64,000 nt of DNA. Source: Anaeromicrobium sp. (GTDB taxonomy: Bacteria; Bacillota; Clostridia; Peptostreptococcales; Thermotaleaceae). The stretch covers positions 37,870 through 101,869 of the forward strand of contig NZ_JAOART010000045.1 of the NCBI RefSeq assembly GCF_025210435.1. The letters are read 5' to 3'. The first letter of the stretch is position 1. Each line of letters starts with the position of its first letter. Made by a program: the position numbers and the translations under genes. The notes beneath the pieces are model-generated. The model was given only the letters and a program-made list of their open reading frames with translations. It was not told the origin of the DNA and did no database searches. Below are positions 45,501 through 56,449 of the stretch, one piece after another.

Positions 45501-48500
45501 ATAGAACCAAATGAAGGTTCCGTTGACGGAGGATACTATATAACTATTAATGGTAGTTCAAATTCAGATGGAAAGAAGTGTTTTGAAGATAGTGCCATAG
45601 TAAGTATAAATGGAGTACAAGTGCCAAGAGTAGATACAATAGTATCTAGTGATAGCCTTAGTATAAGGGTTAAAGTACCCAAATTAGTACAAAGTATAGA
45701 GGGCAATAGAATAACAGTTCCTGTAGTTGTGGTAAATCCATCAGATGGGTCTAGTGCCAGTTTGGAAGATGGATTCACCTATATATTACCCTATTCTAAT
45801 CCAGTAATTAAATCCATATTTAGAGATAAGGGAAAGGCTTCAGGTGGATATTATGTGGAGATCACAGGTCAAGATTTTAGATATGAAGAACCCTATACGG
45901 ATAAGAATAAAAATGGCCATTGGGATAGTGGAGAACCATATATAGATTTAAATGGTTGGCATGTAAATACTAATAGTCCTGATGATGGAAGTAAAGGTCC
46001 TGATTCCTTTGCAGGAGATAAGGTTAATGATCTTAAAAATAAATATGGTGAAGATTATAAAAAAATTTATAAAAAAGATTATTATGATATAGTAATACCC
46101 GTATTACCTGAAATATACTTTGGAGATAAACAAGCAGAGATTACAGACTTTGAACATGGATATATTAAGGTAATGGTTCCAGAAGGTAAAGATGGCCAAG
46201 TAGACGTATATTTAGTCAATGGTGATAAGGGTACTTCTAATAAAGTAAAGTTTACTTACGAATCTTCAAACCCTACTATTACTAGCATCATACCTAATAG
46301 TGGTAATAAAAAGGGTGGAGAAAAGATTGAAATAAAAGGAACAGAACTATTTCTAAGTAAAGATAGAAATATAATGTATAAGGAAGGAAATACAATAAAA
46401 ACTAAAAAAATAAATATGTGCCTAGTTAGATTTGGAGATATGACAAATAGGAATATTTCTAAGGGAGAAGAGAACTCAGGAGCTATAGACAATGGTAAGA
46501 CAACTGTTTCATTAGATGGAAATCTCAAGGTTGATTATGATGGTGTTAAGCATAAAGTTATATTACAAATAACGTCAGGGGATAAGACCTATAAGGCAGA
46601 AGTGGATTATAATGATGAAAAAGTATTTGTTCCTATAAGTTTTCTATCACATACGGATAAAGATGGGAATGTGGAAAAGTATGCCAGTGATGATCCTAAT
46701 AGTGACAAAAGATATGATGAACTAATTTTGCTAAATGTGGAAAATAAAAGGCTTATGGTTGAAAGGGGATATTCTTCTAAATTTGAATATATAAATGATA
46801 AACAGGTGGTAGTATATACGCCATCCTATCATACGGTGGGACAAGTAAGTTTGAACTACATAAATTCAGATGGCGGAATTGCCACAGGTACATTTGACTA
46901 TAAGAACCCTACTAGTAAACCTGAAATAATAAACATAACAAAGGATGGTCAGGATCCAATAGAAAAGGTTTCTGATGGAAAACTCATAAAATTAATAAGG
47001 GTTAACTATAAGGGTGGCAATACCATATCCATAATAGGACAAGGATTTGTAGAAAATGCAACTATACAAATAGGCGATATGGCAACTATAGACTCAAAGG
47101 ATATTAAGTACCAAATACCAGATAGATTAACTTTCACCATGCCTAAAACTGATGAAAGTAATGTGGGAAAGAATTTTAGAGTGGTAATTAGTAACCCAGA
47201 TGGAGGAAATACATCATCAGATGAACTATCTCCACCTATATATATACAAATTATCAAAGGAGAAACGGCACCACAAATAGAATCTATAGATCCTAAGTTT
47301 GGACCATCAAAGGGTGGTACAGAAGTAACTATAAAGGGGAAGGATTTTAGAGATAATTTAAAAGTAATAATAGGAGAGAAGGTACTAGAAAATAAATATA
47401 TAAAATCCATATCTTCTACTAAAATAGTAATAACAATGCCACCCCATTCTCCTGGACAAGTGGATATTAAAGTTGAGAACGAAGATGGAGAATTGGCCAT
47501 ATCACCAGAAAAGTTCACTTACGTAAGTGAACCTAAGATAGCAGAGGTTACTGATCAGAAGGATAACTATATAAACAAAATATCTATTGAAGGTGGTAAT
47601 ACGATAAGAATTAAAGGAGCAGGTTTTATAGATGGTGCTAAGGTTATATTTGCTCCAGCAATAAAAGAAGCTGATAGTGAAAGTGGAGATACAATATATA
47701 TATCAGGAAAAAAATATATAGTAGAATCAGGAAATGAAACCACTAGCCAATTCGTATCAGAAAGTGAATTACTAGTTACTGTTCCTGCAGGAAAGCTAGG
47801 TGAAAAGGGAGTCATGGTTGTTAATCCTGATAAGGGTGCCACTGAAATCTATGAAAACCTAAAATATGGATTACCAGAAACACCAGCACCTACTAATGTA
47901 TGGGCTCAGCTTTACTATGATCAACATATTAAAGTTAATTGGGACAAGGTAAAGGATGCTAGCCAATACGAAATATATGTCCTAGAGGATAACAACAAGA
48001 GATATATAGGAAATACAGAATTAAATTCCTTTGTATACGATGACCTAAAGAGAAGAACTAAATACAAATTTGTAATAACTGCCCTAGGAAAGTATGGTTC
48101 ATCCATATATTCCATGGAAAGTAATGAGGTTAAAACAGGAAGTAAAGTTGGAAAAGATGAAGATGGAGAACTAGGTGAAGATACGGTTGTGGAAAAAAGT
48201 GGGCCAAATGCAACAATAACTATAGGGATAGATGATTACAATAAATATACCACATTAGATTTAACAGAAGGACAATTGGCAGGAAGTAAAAACATAACAA
48301 TAAATATACCAGCAAAGGTAATTGGAAAATTAGATGTACAAAATATGACTGTTATAGGTAATGATTATGTGGTGAAATTTAATCCAAATACTTTCTACAA
48401 CTATAAAACTAAAGATAATATGGAAAATGCAGGTGTTAAATTTAATATTACAAATAAACCTAGTGAGTATATACCTAAAAGGGGAGAAACCATAATATCA

Positions 48501-48749
48501 AATCAATTATCCTTAAGGGCCTATGATTATGTAAAAGATAATGTGGATGAATTAGACTATACAGGATCCCTCATATTTGTAAGTTTAGATTTAGATGCTC
48601 AGAAAGCTAAATTAAGAAGAATTAAAAAACTTAAATTAGTAAGACTTGATGATGAAAATGTAGTTTTAGGAAAGGGTAATAATGAAGGGTATAACATATC
48701 AGGAGTTACAGATAGGCTAGGACACTTCGTTATTCTAGGAGGTAGATAA
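42510..48749 (+). CDS. Giant secreted IPT/TIG-repeat protein with fibronectin III domain
   Basis: 2079 residues from a GTG at 42510. After a signal peptide (about 1-30) come at least nine IPT/TIG units, marked by NPN-G or P-x-G-GG-x-I-x-G-F cores near residues 366, 675, 764, 997, 1100, 1259, 1500, 1592 and 1692. A calcium-loop-like DKNKNGHWDSGEPYIDLNG lies near 1130. A fibronectin III domain spans about 1788-1876 (PAPTNVWAQLYYDQHIKVNW). The last 200 residues are not recognised. No wall anchor is seen, so it may be held by the SLH partner encoded at 50438. Adhesion or S-layer-associated scaffold is inferred. Confidence 0.82.
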   Translation: MNEIIKRVIGLSMALVVFCLSGPFSIYKVWAADPYFVDEITISKIYEDGSYSVSKTKLTIHGSNLTGIAVGTMTSTGYKLLTNPTVNAPTVLEFLVDGDKIGSSVDVGGTSIEIEKNALPTLLSLNKRIIKLNKNEEKLILNGSNLSKIKDDPNDSGGESSEYRAYYENTSGAGGEIELDENNFTNDSQIQIPNSEIKGVSGMQDIIFTKKKTKKFNFPSVGDKNVKILIQNTYLKQFTLVEEINVSNLVMNPNRGLPGDQIEFIATDGLNKYDVFFLKKLTDKYENKYKGTDTKYSPNIDGRQVLTTKVPKGIEAGQYYVIFTNPIPDGKDPDESITKQLIIGTSPSYEKFTVIDAQQKIRILSVNPNKGADIGAETEISGIYFGSLNIPSLNLDDDMITVTGDIYGTNSNITIEYGDKNKDIKGNYEGTPVEKVTRTVEVIIGSVAKFPKKSSGDYEYSFSKALDKIKVNTQPITDADSDPIKDVVVETETIIKLKGYPNNIVLKDKAIMENGFTFIPSKIEPDIQQVVPQKIQVVKDGDKYKISNDEDRFIAIYGKNFFIHRYTKDSKEKIRYPIIELGNSIRLDKNTHPNIDIKIFDKQGNELDGSEGNELGSKILIKVPKDSTITNIGKTWTKIINPVRNSDEEGLYEQEVDSIEFVLVSDNDTPIIEEVNPNIVSIEGGMDIEVIGNQFKDGAKVIIGGNVVESIKVQGDGKKITFKAPKGEFEGETQLQVVNPKGGIDTYPFIYVKTYTVPKITDFSPKMGSSKTLVVLNGENLLKPDPTGSADNMYKFIGTRVLLEGVDINEYNMDSSNNRVQLEPYKAKNGNKLLDTKDQNLIKEYYNSVILKNNNTNKYYVIDQTEDKKIILSNGSNEKYEIKRNGNNIEAHSRDGHVFQVTMEEEGNQDVIKLKDSSNTIKLYMYTPYKVIDQVIVGNRVKVLSIGKLYFTIPTNLTRPGYYDVTIKNPDTKTDSKINEQGFNYYPQPYNNPNISSIEPNEGSVDGGYYITINGSSNSDGKKCFEDSAIVSINGVQVPRVDTIVSSDSLSIRVKVPKLVQSIEGNRITVPVVVVNPSDGSSASLEDGFTYILPYSNPVIKSIFRDKGKASGGYYVEITGQDFRYEEPYTDKNKNGHWDSGEPYIDLNGWHVNTNSPDDGSKGPDSFAGDKVNDLKNKYGEDYKKIYKKDYYDIVIPVLPEIYFGDKQAEITDFEHGYIKVMVPEGKDGQVDVYLVNGDKGTSNKVKFTYESSNPTITSIIPNSGNKKGGEKIEIKGTELFLSKDRNIMYKEGNTIKTKKINMCLVRFGDMTNRNISKGEENSGAIDNGKTTVSLDGNLKVDYDGVKHKVILQITSGDKTYKAEVDYNDEKVFVPISFLSHTDKDGNVEKYASDDPNSDKRYDELILLNVENKRLMVERGYSSKFEYINDKQVVVYTPSYHTVGQVSLNYINSDGGIATGTFDYKNPTSKPEIINITKDGQDPIEKVSDGKLIKLIRVNYKGGNTISIIGQGFVENATIQIGDMATIDSKDIKYQIPDRLTFTMPKTDESNVGKNFRVVISNPDGGNTSSDELSPPIYIQIIKGETAPQIESIDPKFGPSKGGTEVTIKGKDFRDNLKVIIGEKVLENKYIKSISSTKIVITMPPHSPGQVDIKVENEDGELAISPEKFTYVSEPKIAEVTDQKDNYINKISIEGGNTIRIKGAGFIDGAKVIFAPAIKEADSESGDTIYISGKKYIVESGNETTSQFVSESELLVTVPAGKLGEKGVMVVNPDKGATEIYENLKYGLPETPAPTNVWAQLYYDQHIKVNWDKVKDASQYEIYVLEDNNKRYIGNTELNSFVYDDLKRRTKYKFVITALGKYGSSIYSMESNEVKTGSKVGKDEDGELGEDTVVEKSGPNATITIGIDDYNKYTTLDLTEGQLAGSKNITINIPAKVIGKLDVQNMTVIGNDYVVKFNPNTFYNYKTKDNMENAGVKFNITNKPSEYIPKRGETIISNQLSLRAYDYVKDNVDELDYTGSLIFVSLDLDAQKAKLRRIKKLKLVRLDDENVVLGKGNNEGYNISGVTDRLGHFVILGGR

Positions 48750-48751
48750 AC

Positions 48752-50419
48752 TTGAAAAAAACTATAAGTATAATAATGATTCTATTGATTTTAGGAGTAA
48801 CTATCTCCTATGGAGGAGTAAATGATCCCTATAGAAATGGTTATATTGAAGGTTATTTAAAAAAAATATATGACAATAAGGTAAAAATAGAAGAATATGA
48901 CGGAACTATTCACGAAATAGAGTTAGCTAGAAATGTAGTATTAAAGATAGATGATATATTAGTTAAACCAAAGGCCTTAAGGGAAGGCATGGAAGTTTAT
49001 GGAGATATAAAGGGTAAAAGGCTAATATCTCTTGAAGCTTATTCTACGGAAAAGTTAGGATATATTTCTCCCCAGTCTAAGACTCTAAGGGGGGTAGTTA
49101 AAAAGGTTGATAGGGATACACTTAGTATAAAATTAATAACGGGAGAAGAGAAGATTTTCTTCACTTCTCCAATTATCATAGTAAATAAAAATGGAGAAAA
49201 TGTTAGTTTAGATACTTTGTATATTGGGGATGAGGTGAAACTATACTTTGATGAGTATGATACTAACATAATAAGCAGAATGGAAATCAGGAACAATTCC
49301 GTAAAAGTAAAGGATATATATAAGGCAAAATTAGTTAGAGTAGATGAGATAGAAAATAAAATCACACTTGAAAACATATATAACTTTACAGATGGAAAAT
49401 GGAATGAACTAAAGGCTATGGCCACCATAGAATATGATTATGATACACCAATTTATTTAAAGGCACAGAGTATAGGTAAGGATAAATTAAAATATTTTGT
49501 GGGCAAAACTGCATATTTGGCAGTAGAGGATTTCTTTGGCCAAGATAAGGTGAAAAAATTAGTATTACAAGAGAAATACGGTAGAGTATATTCGGATAAG
49601 ATTAGGAAGATAAATTATTTCTCAGATTCATTAGAACTTAGAAATAACAAAAATTTATTTTTAAGTGAAGGAACCATAATATTAAAGGATGGTAGATTAG
49701 TGGAAAAATCCATTATAGATGATGAAAATGATGCCCTAATAATTGCAGATGGATATAAAAATAGTCTACATGCTAGTATTATAAACATATATAACACATC
49801 AATAAATAATTCTAATATAGGTCAAAAGCACATCTATGCAGGTAGGATGAATAGAATATTTGATGATAGTGTTTATTTAAATGATTTTTATATATTAAAA
49901 AATAATGAATGGTATTCCTTTAGAACTAAGGATGAAGATGATGAAAAAAGATTATATTATGATGAGGACACTAAAATATATAATCTAGAGAAAAAAGAAA
50001 TAATATCTCCTAAAGAGTTTTTCCAAGGAAACTTCTCTGTAGATGAAGATGATGATGAGATAGATAAAAAGAAATTAAAAGATTGGTATTCTTATTTTTA
50101 CACGGATGGAGATAGGATTTCTGTAGCCTATATTATGAAGGACCTAGATTCATTAGGAAAAGAAAGGATAACTACAGGACAGGTTGGGAAGGTAGAGGAT
50201 AGTTCTTCCACAGGATGGACTTTAACCCTTATGAATAGTAAGGATTGGAGTGATCATAAGGAAAAATGGATAATGAAAAATTCCACTATAAACATGAATT
50301 TAGAAAAGGCCATGATAGTTAAAAATGATGAAATAATAACTCCAGATGAATTAATAGTAAATGATAGTTTATATATAATAAGAGACGATTATGATGGGAA
50401 AATAGTAATAGTTAAGTAG
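48752..50419 (+). CDS. Secreted protein of unknown function with repeated beta-rich units
   Basis: 555 residues from a TTG start at 48752; the AGGAGG for it lies inside the end of the preceding gene. A signal peptide (ISIIMILLILGVTISYGG) is followed by several short units of the form G.V..V....I.L..(G/D)....(F/Y), such as LRGVVKKVDRDTLSIKLITGEEKIFF and YKAKLVRVDEIENKITLENIYN. They look like small beta-barrels, but I cannot assign a family. Third gene of the surface operon, two bases after the giant gene. Confidence 0.7.
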   Translation: MKKTISIIMILLILGVTISYGGVNDPYRNGYIEGYLKKIYDNKVKIEEYDGTIHEIELARNVVLKIDDILVKPKALREGMEVYGDIKGKRLISLEAYSTEKLGYISPQSKTLRGVVKKVDRDTLSIKLITGEEKIFFTSPIIIVNKNGENVSLDTLYIGDEVKLYFDEYDTNIISRMEIRNNSVKVKDIYKAKLVRVDEIENKITLENIYNFTDGKWNELKAMATIEYDYDTPIYLKAQSIGKDKLKYFVGKTAYLAVEDFFGQDKVKKLVLQEKYGRVYSDKIRKINYFSDSLELRNNKNLFLSEGTIILKDGRLVEKSIIDDENDALIIADGYKNSLHASIINIYNTSINNSNIGQKHIYAGRMNRIFDDSVYLNDFYILKNNEWYSFRTKDEDDEKRLYYDEDTKIYNLEKKEIISPKEFFQGNFSVDEDDDEIDKKKLKDWYSYFYTDGDRISVAYIMKDLDSLGKERITTGQVGKVEDSSSTGWTLTLMNSKDWSDHKEKWIMKNSTINMNLEKAMIVKNDEIITPDELIVNDSLYIIRDDYDGKIVIVK

Positions 50420-50437
50420 AAAAAGAGGGGGCAAACG

Positions 50438-51937
50438 ATGAGAAAAATAATTTCTATTATCCTAGGACTGGTTATAATCCTTATGCCTATTTCGTCCTGG
50501 GCTACACCACCTATTTTTTCCGGTGGAGTTAACAATGAATATAAATATGAAGAGATTGTATTCATATCAGGTAAGCCAATAAAATTTGTGGGAGAGATAA
50601 AGGAAAAGGAAAAAATCAAGGATAATGAAAAAACCATAACATATACACTAAGGCTTACTCCAGAAGATAAGAATATAGATGCCAAATTGGATAGAACCAT
50701 AACTTTACTTACCACATATGATAAAAACAAGGAAAAGGGTCAGACTATAGGTAAAACCATAGTAGATAAGTATAGGGAGTCTATAAATGTTGACAAGGAC
50801 AAATATGATTTAGAGGATTATCAACTTTCTAAATCGGATGTGACAGATAATAGACCTGCTTCTGATTTTTATTCAGGTAATTTAACAGGAAGAAAATATT
50901 ATACTATAAATAGGGATGAAGGAGAAGTAATAGTAACCATAAGTGGATCTAATACGGGATATAATAATTTTTGGGGAAGTACAGAGACTGTTCTTATAAA
51001 CAAGGATATAGAATCCATAAAGTATACTAAAGATAAGGATGGAGATTTGGATAAGGAATCTTGGAATGGGAACATAGAAATACAAGTAAGTGATAGTACA
51101 ACTAAAACCTTGAGATATAATGATAACAAGGCAGAATTATCTAGTATAGATGGGGGCCATATGAGAGTTACTGAAAGTGGAATGGTTTCTAGGATTAAAT
51201 ACAATATGCCCTATGAAGATGATGATGAAATAAATAACAGAAAAAGAGTAAGAAGGGTCATACAACTTAGTAATAAAAAGGTACCTAAAATAGAAAGATT
51301 AATAGTGCCTAAATTTAGGGATATAGAAGGCCATTGGGCTGTAAATCATATTAAGAAGCTATATTCACTAGATGTATTTAATGAAACATCGGAATTTTTT
51401 GTACCAGATGTACCTATAAAGAGGGAAGAATTCACTAAAGCCATAATAAGGGCTTGTGATATAAGACCTAATAATGAAGAAGAAGAAAATAAAAGAAGTC
51501 GTAGTAGAAATAAGGAACCTGAAGTGTCACCCTTTAAAGATGTTCCTGTGGAAAGTCCCAATTATAAATATATAAAAAATGCTTTAGAGAAAAATATCAT
51601 ATCAGGTATATCAAAAGACTTATTTGCTCCAGAAAAATCCTTAACGAGAGCAGAGGCCATAACCATATTGATAAGGGCATTAGGTTTTCAAATGAAAGCT
51701 CCCACACCAGGATTTTATACTTCCTTTAATGATGATAGTGAAATTCCTGGATGGTCTAAGGATAGCATATATGTGGCAAAGGAAATTGGAATAATAAATG
51801 GAGATTTGAAGGGCAATATTTATCCTAATAAAATACTAACTAGGGCAGAAGCTTCAGCCATGTTAGTTTCCCTTTTAGGTTTCCTAGAAAGGGATCTACA
51901 AAGGGACTATAGAGAAAATATTATAAATTACAATTAA
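50438..51937 (+). CDS. S-layer homology (SLH) domain protein
   Basis: 499 residues. A signal peptide (ISIILGLVIILMPISSWA) and an N-terminal region of about 260 residues of unknown fold precede three SLH domains: KFRDIEGHWAVNHIKKLYSL near 288, PFKDVPVESPNYKYIKNALE near 365 and SFNDDSEIPGWSKDSIYVAK near 430. SLH triplets bind pyruvylated secondary wall polymer, so this is the wall anchor of the operon. The ATG follows GAGGGGG. Ends 16 bp before the pyrG promoter. Confidence 0.9.
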   Translation: MRKIISIILGLVIILMPISSWATPPIFSGGVNNEYKYEEIVFISGKPIKFVGEIKEKEKIKDNEKTITYTLRLTPEDKNIDAKLDRTITLLTTYDKNKEKGQTIGKTIVDKYRESINVDKDKYDLEDYQLSKSDVTDNRPASDFYSGNLTGRKYYTINRDEGEVIVTISGSNTGYNNFWGSTETVLINKDIESIKYTKDKDGDLDKESWNGNIEIQVSDSTTKTLRYNDNKAELSSIDGGHMRVTESGMVSRIKYNMPYEDDDEINNRKRVRRVIQLSNKKVPKIERLIVPKFRDIEGHWAVNHIKKLYSLDVFNETSEFFVPDVPIKREEFTKAIIRACDIRPNNEEEENKRSRSRNKEPEVSPFKDVPVESPNYKYIKNALEKNIISGISKDLFAPEKSLTRAEAITILIRALGFQMKAPTPGFYTSFNDDSEIPGWSKDSIYVAKEIGIINGDLKGNIYPNKILTRAEASAMLVSLLGFLERDLQRDYRENIINYN

Positions 51938-51952
51938 AAAATCATAAATAAA

Positions 51953-51981
51953 TTGACTATTAATAGTTAATAATATATAAT
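51953..51981 (+). promoter_or_regulatory. pyrG: Sigma-A promoter of pyrG
   Basis: TTGACT, a 17-bp spacer and TATAAT. The start point should fall near 51987-51988, giving a leader of about 133 nt before the pyrG ATG. Confidence 0.85.
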
Positions 51982-52007
51982 AAAACAGTTATTTTAAATA
52001 CTAGCGA

Positions 52008-53719
<1,712 letters not shown>

Positions 53720-53911
53720 GGTTAAGTGTTAAGGGTTAAGAGCTATGGATTAAATTTATACTCTTAACCCTTAGTGTCCTGCATGGGGTTAGCAGTGGGC
53801 AGTTAGCAGTCAATGGAAAAAAAGTTGACAACTCATAATTAAAAGACCACAATCCTAACAGCTAACAGCTAACAGCTAACAGCTAACAGCTAACCAACAA
53901 CGAACAACGGG
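53720..53911. repeat. Heptad-repeat region 5, two hairpins
   Basis: First hairpin: GGTTAAG TGTTAAG GGTTAAG AG against CTCTTAACCCTTAGTGTCC (53720-53780). Second: GGTTAGCAGTGGGCAGTTAGCAGTC near 53787 against five exact tandem CTAACAG copies plus CTAACC at 53855-53895. ACAACGA ACAACGG follows with the same period. It lies between pyrG and the glycosyltransferase gene. Confidence 0.82.
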
Positions 53912-53919
53912 GGATAAAT

Positions 53920-55245
53920 ATGAAGAAACATATAGAAAGATTGTACTTTCTCTTTATTTTAATTATAAGTTCCATAATGAAATTTAAATACATAAATAAT
54001 ATTAAAACAAAACAACTTTATGATTTTGAAACTTATCATGAAATAGCTTCTAATATATATAACCATTTAGGACATACATTAGATGGATGGCCAATTGCCT
54101 TTCAGGGAATGGGGTATCCTACTACTTTAGGATTTGTATATAAAGTAGTTGGAAATGACAGTATGGAAGTGGCTAAAAATTTTAATGTGATATTATCCAT
54201 ATTAACTTTAATAATAATATACTTTATAACGGTTAAACTTTCAGATGATAAATTCATAATATATGGAACTTATACTATGGTGGCATTCCTGCCAAATTAT
54301 ATAGCCTATAATAATGTGGTAGGAACAGAGGTGTATTTTACCTTTTTATTTAGTCTATTAATACTTTCTTATGTATTAGAGTATAGTTTCAAATTTAAAT
54401 TAGTAATAGTTGGTTTTTTAGTAGGTATATTAACTTTAACTAAACCATTTTTCATGGTATATCCTATAGTCTTAGGTTTTATAGATTATTTAAAGGATAA
54501 GGATATGAAAAAATCAATAATATATGTAACGAGCGGATTAATTATTATGGCCATGATTGTATGTCCTTGGACCTATAGAAATTACAAAAAGTTTGGTAGA
54601 ATTATTCCCGTGTCCTACAATTCTGGATATGTAATGTATATAAATAATAATGACTATAATACTAAAGGTGCTTGGATGCCCCTACTAGATGTGCCAAATA
54701 CAAGGGAAAATAAAGAAAAGATAGAAGATATATTATCTAAGAAAAATGTAAAAATAGCACCAGAAATAGAACCTACAATTAAAAAAACTGCTAAAAATTG
54801 GATTGTAAATAACAAGATAGAGTTTTTAAAGCTAGGAACCCTAAGGTTAAACTCCATATTTTATACTGGTAGTTGGGATATAGATGCTTGGACTAAAAAT
54901 GAAGAAAAGGTTAAGGATTTTGAAGAATTCACTAAGGAAGAACAATCTTATATGATAAGAAATAATAATTTTCATAGAAGTTTTAGGGATATAATAATAT
55001 ATATTCTAAGTAGTATGGGGATAATATATGCCTTATTTTCTATAAAATTAATACTACAGGGATTAATAAATAAGAAATATAGGGTAAGTAGTATAATATT
55101 AATACCATCTTTAAATACTTTATTTTTTATGAGTGTATACTTTGTATATGAAGGACAATGTAGATATAACTTTCCTTTACTTTTTCTATTTGTAATAGGT
55201 TTTATGAATATATTAAGTAGTTTGAATATGAAGGAAGGTCTGTAG
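53920..55245 (+). CDS. Integral membrane glycosyltransferase (GT39/ArnT-like)
   Basis: 441 residues with about nine to ten hydrophobic segments. The first extracytoplasmic loop holds YDFETYHEIASNIYNHLGHTLDG, in the place where GT-C enzymes carry their catalytic acidic residues. Such enzymes move sugars from polyprenyl-phosphate donors to proteins or wall polymers outside the cell. The ATG follows GGGGGATAAAT. Single gene; its stop is followed three bases later by repeat copy E. Donor and acceptor are not known. Confidence 0.75.
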   Translation: MKKHIERLYFLFILIISSIMKFKYINNIKTKQLYDFETYHEIASNIYNHLGHTLDGWPIAFQGMGYPTTLGFVYKVVGNDSMEVAKNFNVILSILTLIIIYFITVKLSDDKFIIYGTYTMVAFLPNYIAYNNVVGTEVYFTFLFSLLILSYVLEYSFKFKLVIVGFLVGILTLTKPFFMVYPIVLGFIDYLKDKDMKKSIIYVTSGLIIMAMIVCPWTYRNYKKFGRIIPVSYNSGYVMYINNNDYNTKGAWMPLLDVPNTRENKEKIEDILSKKNVKIAPEIEPTIKKTAKNWIVNNKIEFLKLGTLRLNSIFYTGSWDIDAWTKNEEKVKDFEEFTKEEQSYMIRNNNFHRSFRDIIIYILSSMGIIYALFSIKLILQGLINKKYRVSSIILIPSLNTLFFMSVYFVYEGQCRYNFPLLFLFVIGFMNILSSLNMKEGL

Positions 55246-55248
55246 AGT

Positions 55249-55460
55249 TATAGATTTCTGGTGTATAAACTTGCTTTATGTGGGCCTATTTCAGGAAAAT
55301 ATATTGAAAATTTTTTCCACCCAAGTCCTTGTCACAAGCGAAAGTGTGAATCTTCGTATATAGGTTCATGTGTCATGTTGGAGTAGCATAGGATGTTGTG
55401 ACGTTCCAGGGCTCCAAAGATTTTCAATATATTTTCCCTTATAGGCAAGTTACTGTATAA
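55249..55460 (+). repeat. 239-bp dispersed repeat, copy E, right end missing
   Basis: Starts TATAGATTTCTGG and follows copies A and B closely up to GTTACTGTATA; the last 25 or so bases, including GAAATCTATA, are absent. The left arm has one C-to-T change that still allows G-U pairing. The remaining 140 bp up to the NRDE gene show no further feature beyond a GAAGG ribosome site. Confidence 0.88.
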
Positions 55461-55603
55461 AACAAATTTAAAACCAATAAAGCTATATTTGTAAAAAGTT
55501 GATTTAATTCTATTTTTAGTTACAATATTAAGAGGGAGTTATGAAAAAAATTTCAGTTGAGTTGTTATAGGAAAATAAATAGAGAAGGTAGGAATTAAAT
55601 CAT

Positions 55604-56365
55604 ATGTGTACAATAGTCTTAGCGTATAAGAAGCATCCAGAGTACAAACTAATATTGGCAGCTAATAGAGATGAATTTTATAGTCGTCCAACCAGGGAAG
55701 TACACTTTTGGGAAGATCATGAGAATGTTTTAGCAGGAAGAGACTTAGAAAAAATGGGGACTTGGCTTGGCATAACTAAGGAAGGAAAGTTTTCTGGAGT
55801 TACTAATTATAGGGATAATTCATTGAATGTAGAAAATTCTAAGAGTAGGGGAAATTTAGTAAAGGATTATTTAATAGGTGAAGAATCACCAATTGAGTAT
55901 ATGAATAAAGTTAAGAGAGAAAATAAACTATATGATTCATATAACTTATTAGTAGGAAATCTAAATTCCATATACTATTACTCAAATGTATCAGATGAGA
56001 TGAAAGAGTTAGAACCAGGTGTTTATGGACTTAGCAATCATCTTTTAGATACGGATTGGTTTAAGGTAAGAAAGGCTAAGGAGAAGCTTATAGGTTTAAT
56101 AGAAAATAAGGAAAAAATATATGAAGAAGATTTACTAAGTATTTTATATAATAAGACTGTTCCACATGATGATAATCTTCCAGACACGGGAGTTGGTATT
56201 GAGTGGGAGAGGATTTTGGCTCCTGTATTTGTAGAAAGCTCAGAATACGGGACCAGAGCGTGCACTATTATTTTAGTAGATAAAAAGGACAGGGTCACTG
56301 TAGTAGAAAAGAGTTTTAACAATTACACTTGGAGATTGAAAAAATTAGAATTTAACATAAAGTAA
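55604..56365 (+). CDS. NRDE family (TANGO2-like) protein
   Basis: 253 residues. The family-defining Asn-Arg-Asp-Glu lies in LAANRDEFYSRPTREVHFW, with the N-terminal MCTIVLAYKKHPEYKLILAANR. Related in fold to N-terminal nucleophile hydrolases, with the conserved Cys2 exposed after Met removal; eukaryotic homologues affect Golgi and haem handling. Bacterial role is unknown. Single gene with its own terminator. Confidence 0.88.
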   Translation: MCTIVLAYKKHPEYKLILAANRDEFYSRPTREVHFWEDHENVLAGRDLEKMGTWLGITKEGKFSGVTNYRDNSLNVENSKSRGNLVKDYLIGEESPIEYMNKVKRENKLYDSYNLLVGNLNSIYYYSNVSDEMKELEPGVYGLSNHLLDTDWFKVRKAKEKLIGLIENKEKIYEEDLLSILYNKTVPHDDNLPDTGVGIEWERILAPVFVESSEYGTRACTIILVDKKDRVTVVEKSFNNYTWRLKKLEFNIK

Positions 56366-56369
56366 AAGA

Positions 56370-56404
56370 AAAAATCTAGTAATTATTACTAGATTTTTTT
56401 TTTT
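56370..56404 (+). terminator. Intrinsic terminator after NRDE gene
   Basis: AATCTAGTAAT and ATTACTAGATT with a T centre, followed by eleven or more T. Confidence 0.9.
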
Positions 56405-56449
56405 AGGGAAAACTATTCTAGAGAAAAAATTAAATTAGGAGGATGTCAT

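Noticed and set aside
47006-47842. Long minus-strand open frames inside the giant TIG gene
   Set aside because: They lack ribosome sites, show no recognisable domain and lie opposite a well-supported gene; AT-rich coding bias opens the other strand.
53855-53895. CRISPR array from the repeated CTAACAG
   Set aside because: Repeats are 7 nt, directly adjacent with no spacers, and no cas gene is near.
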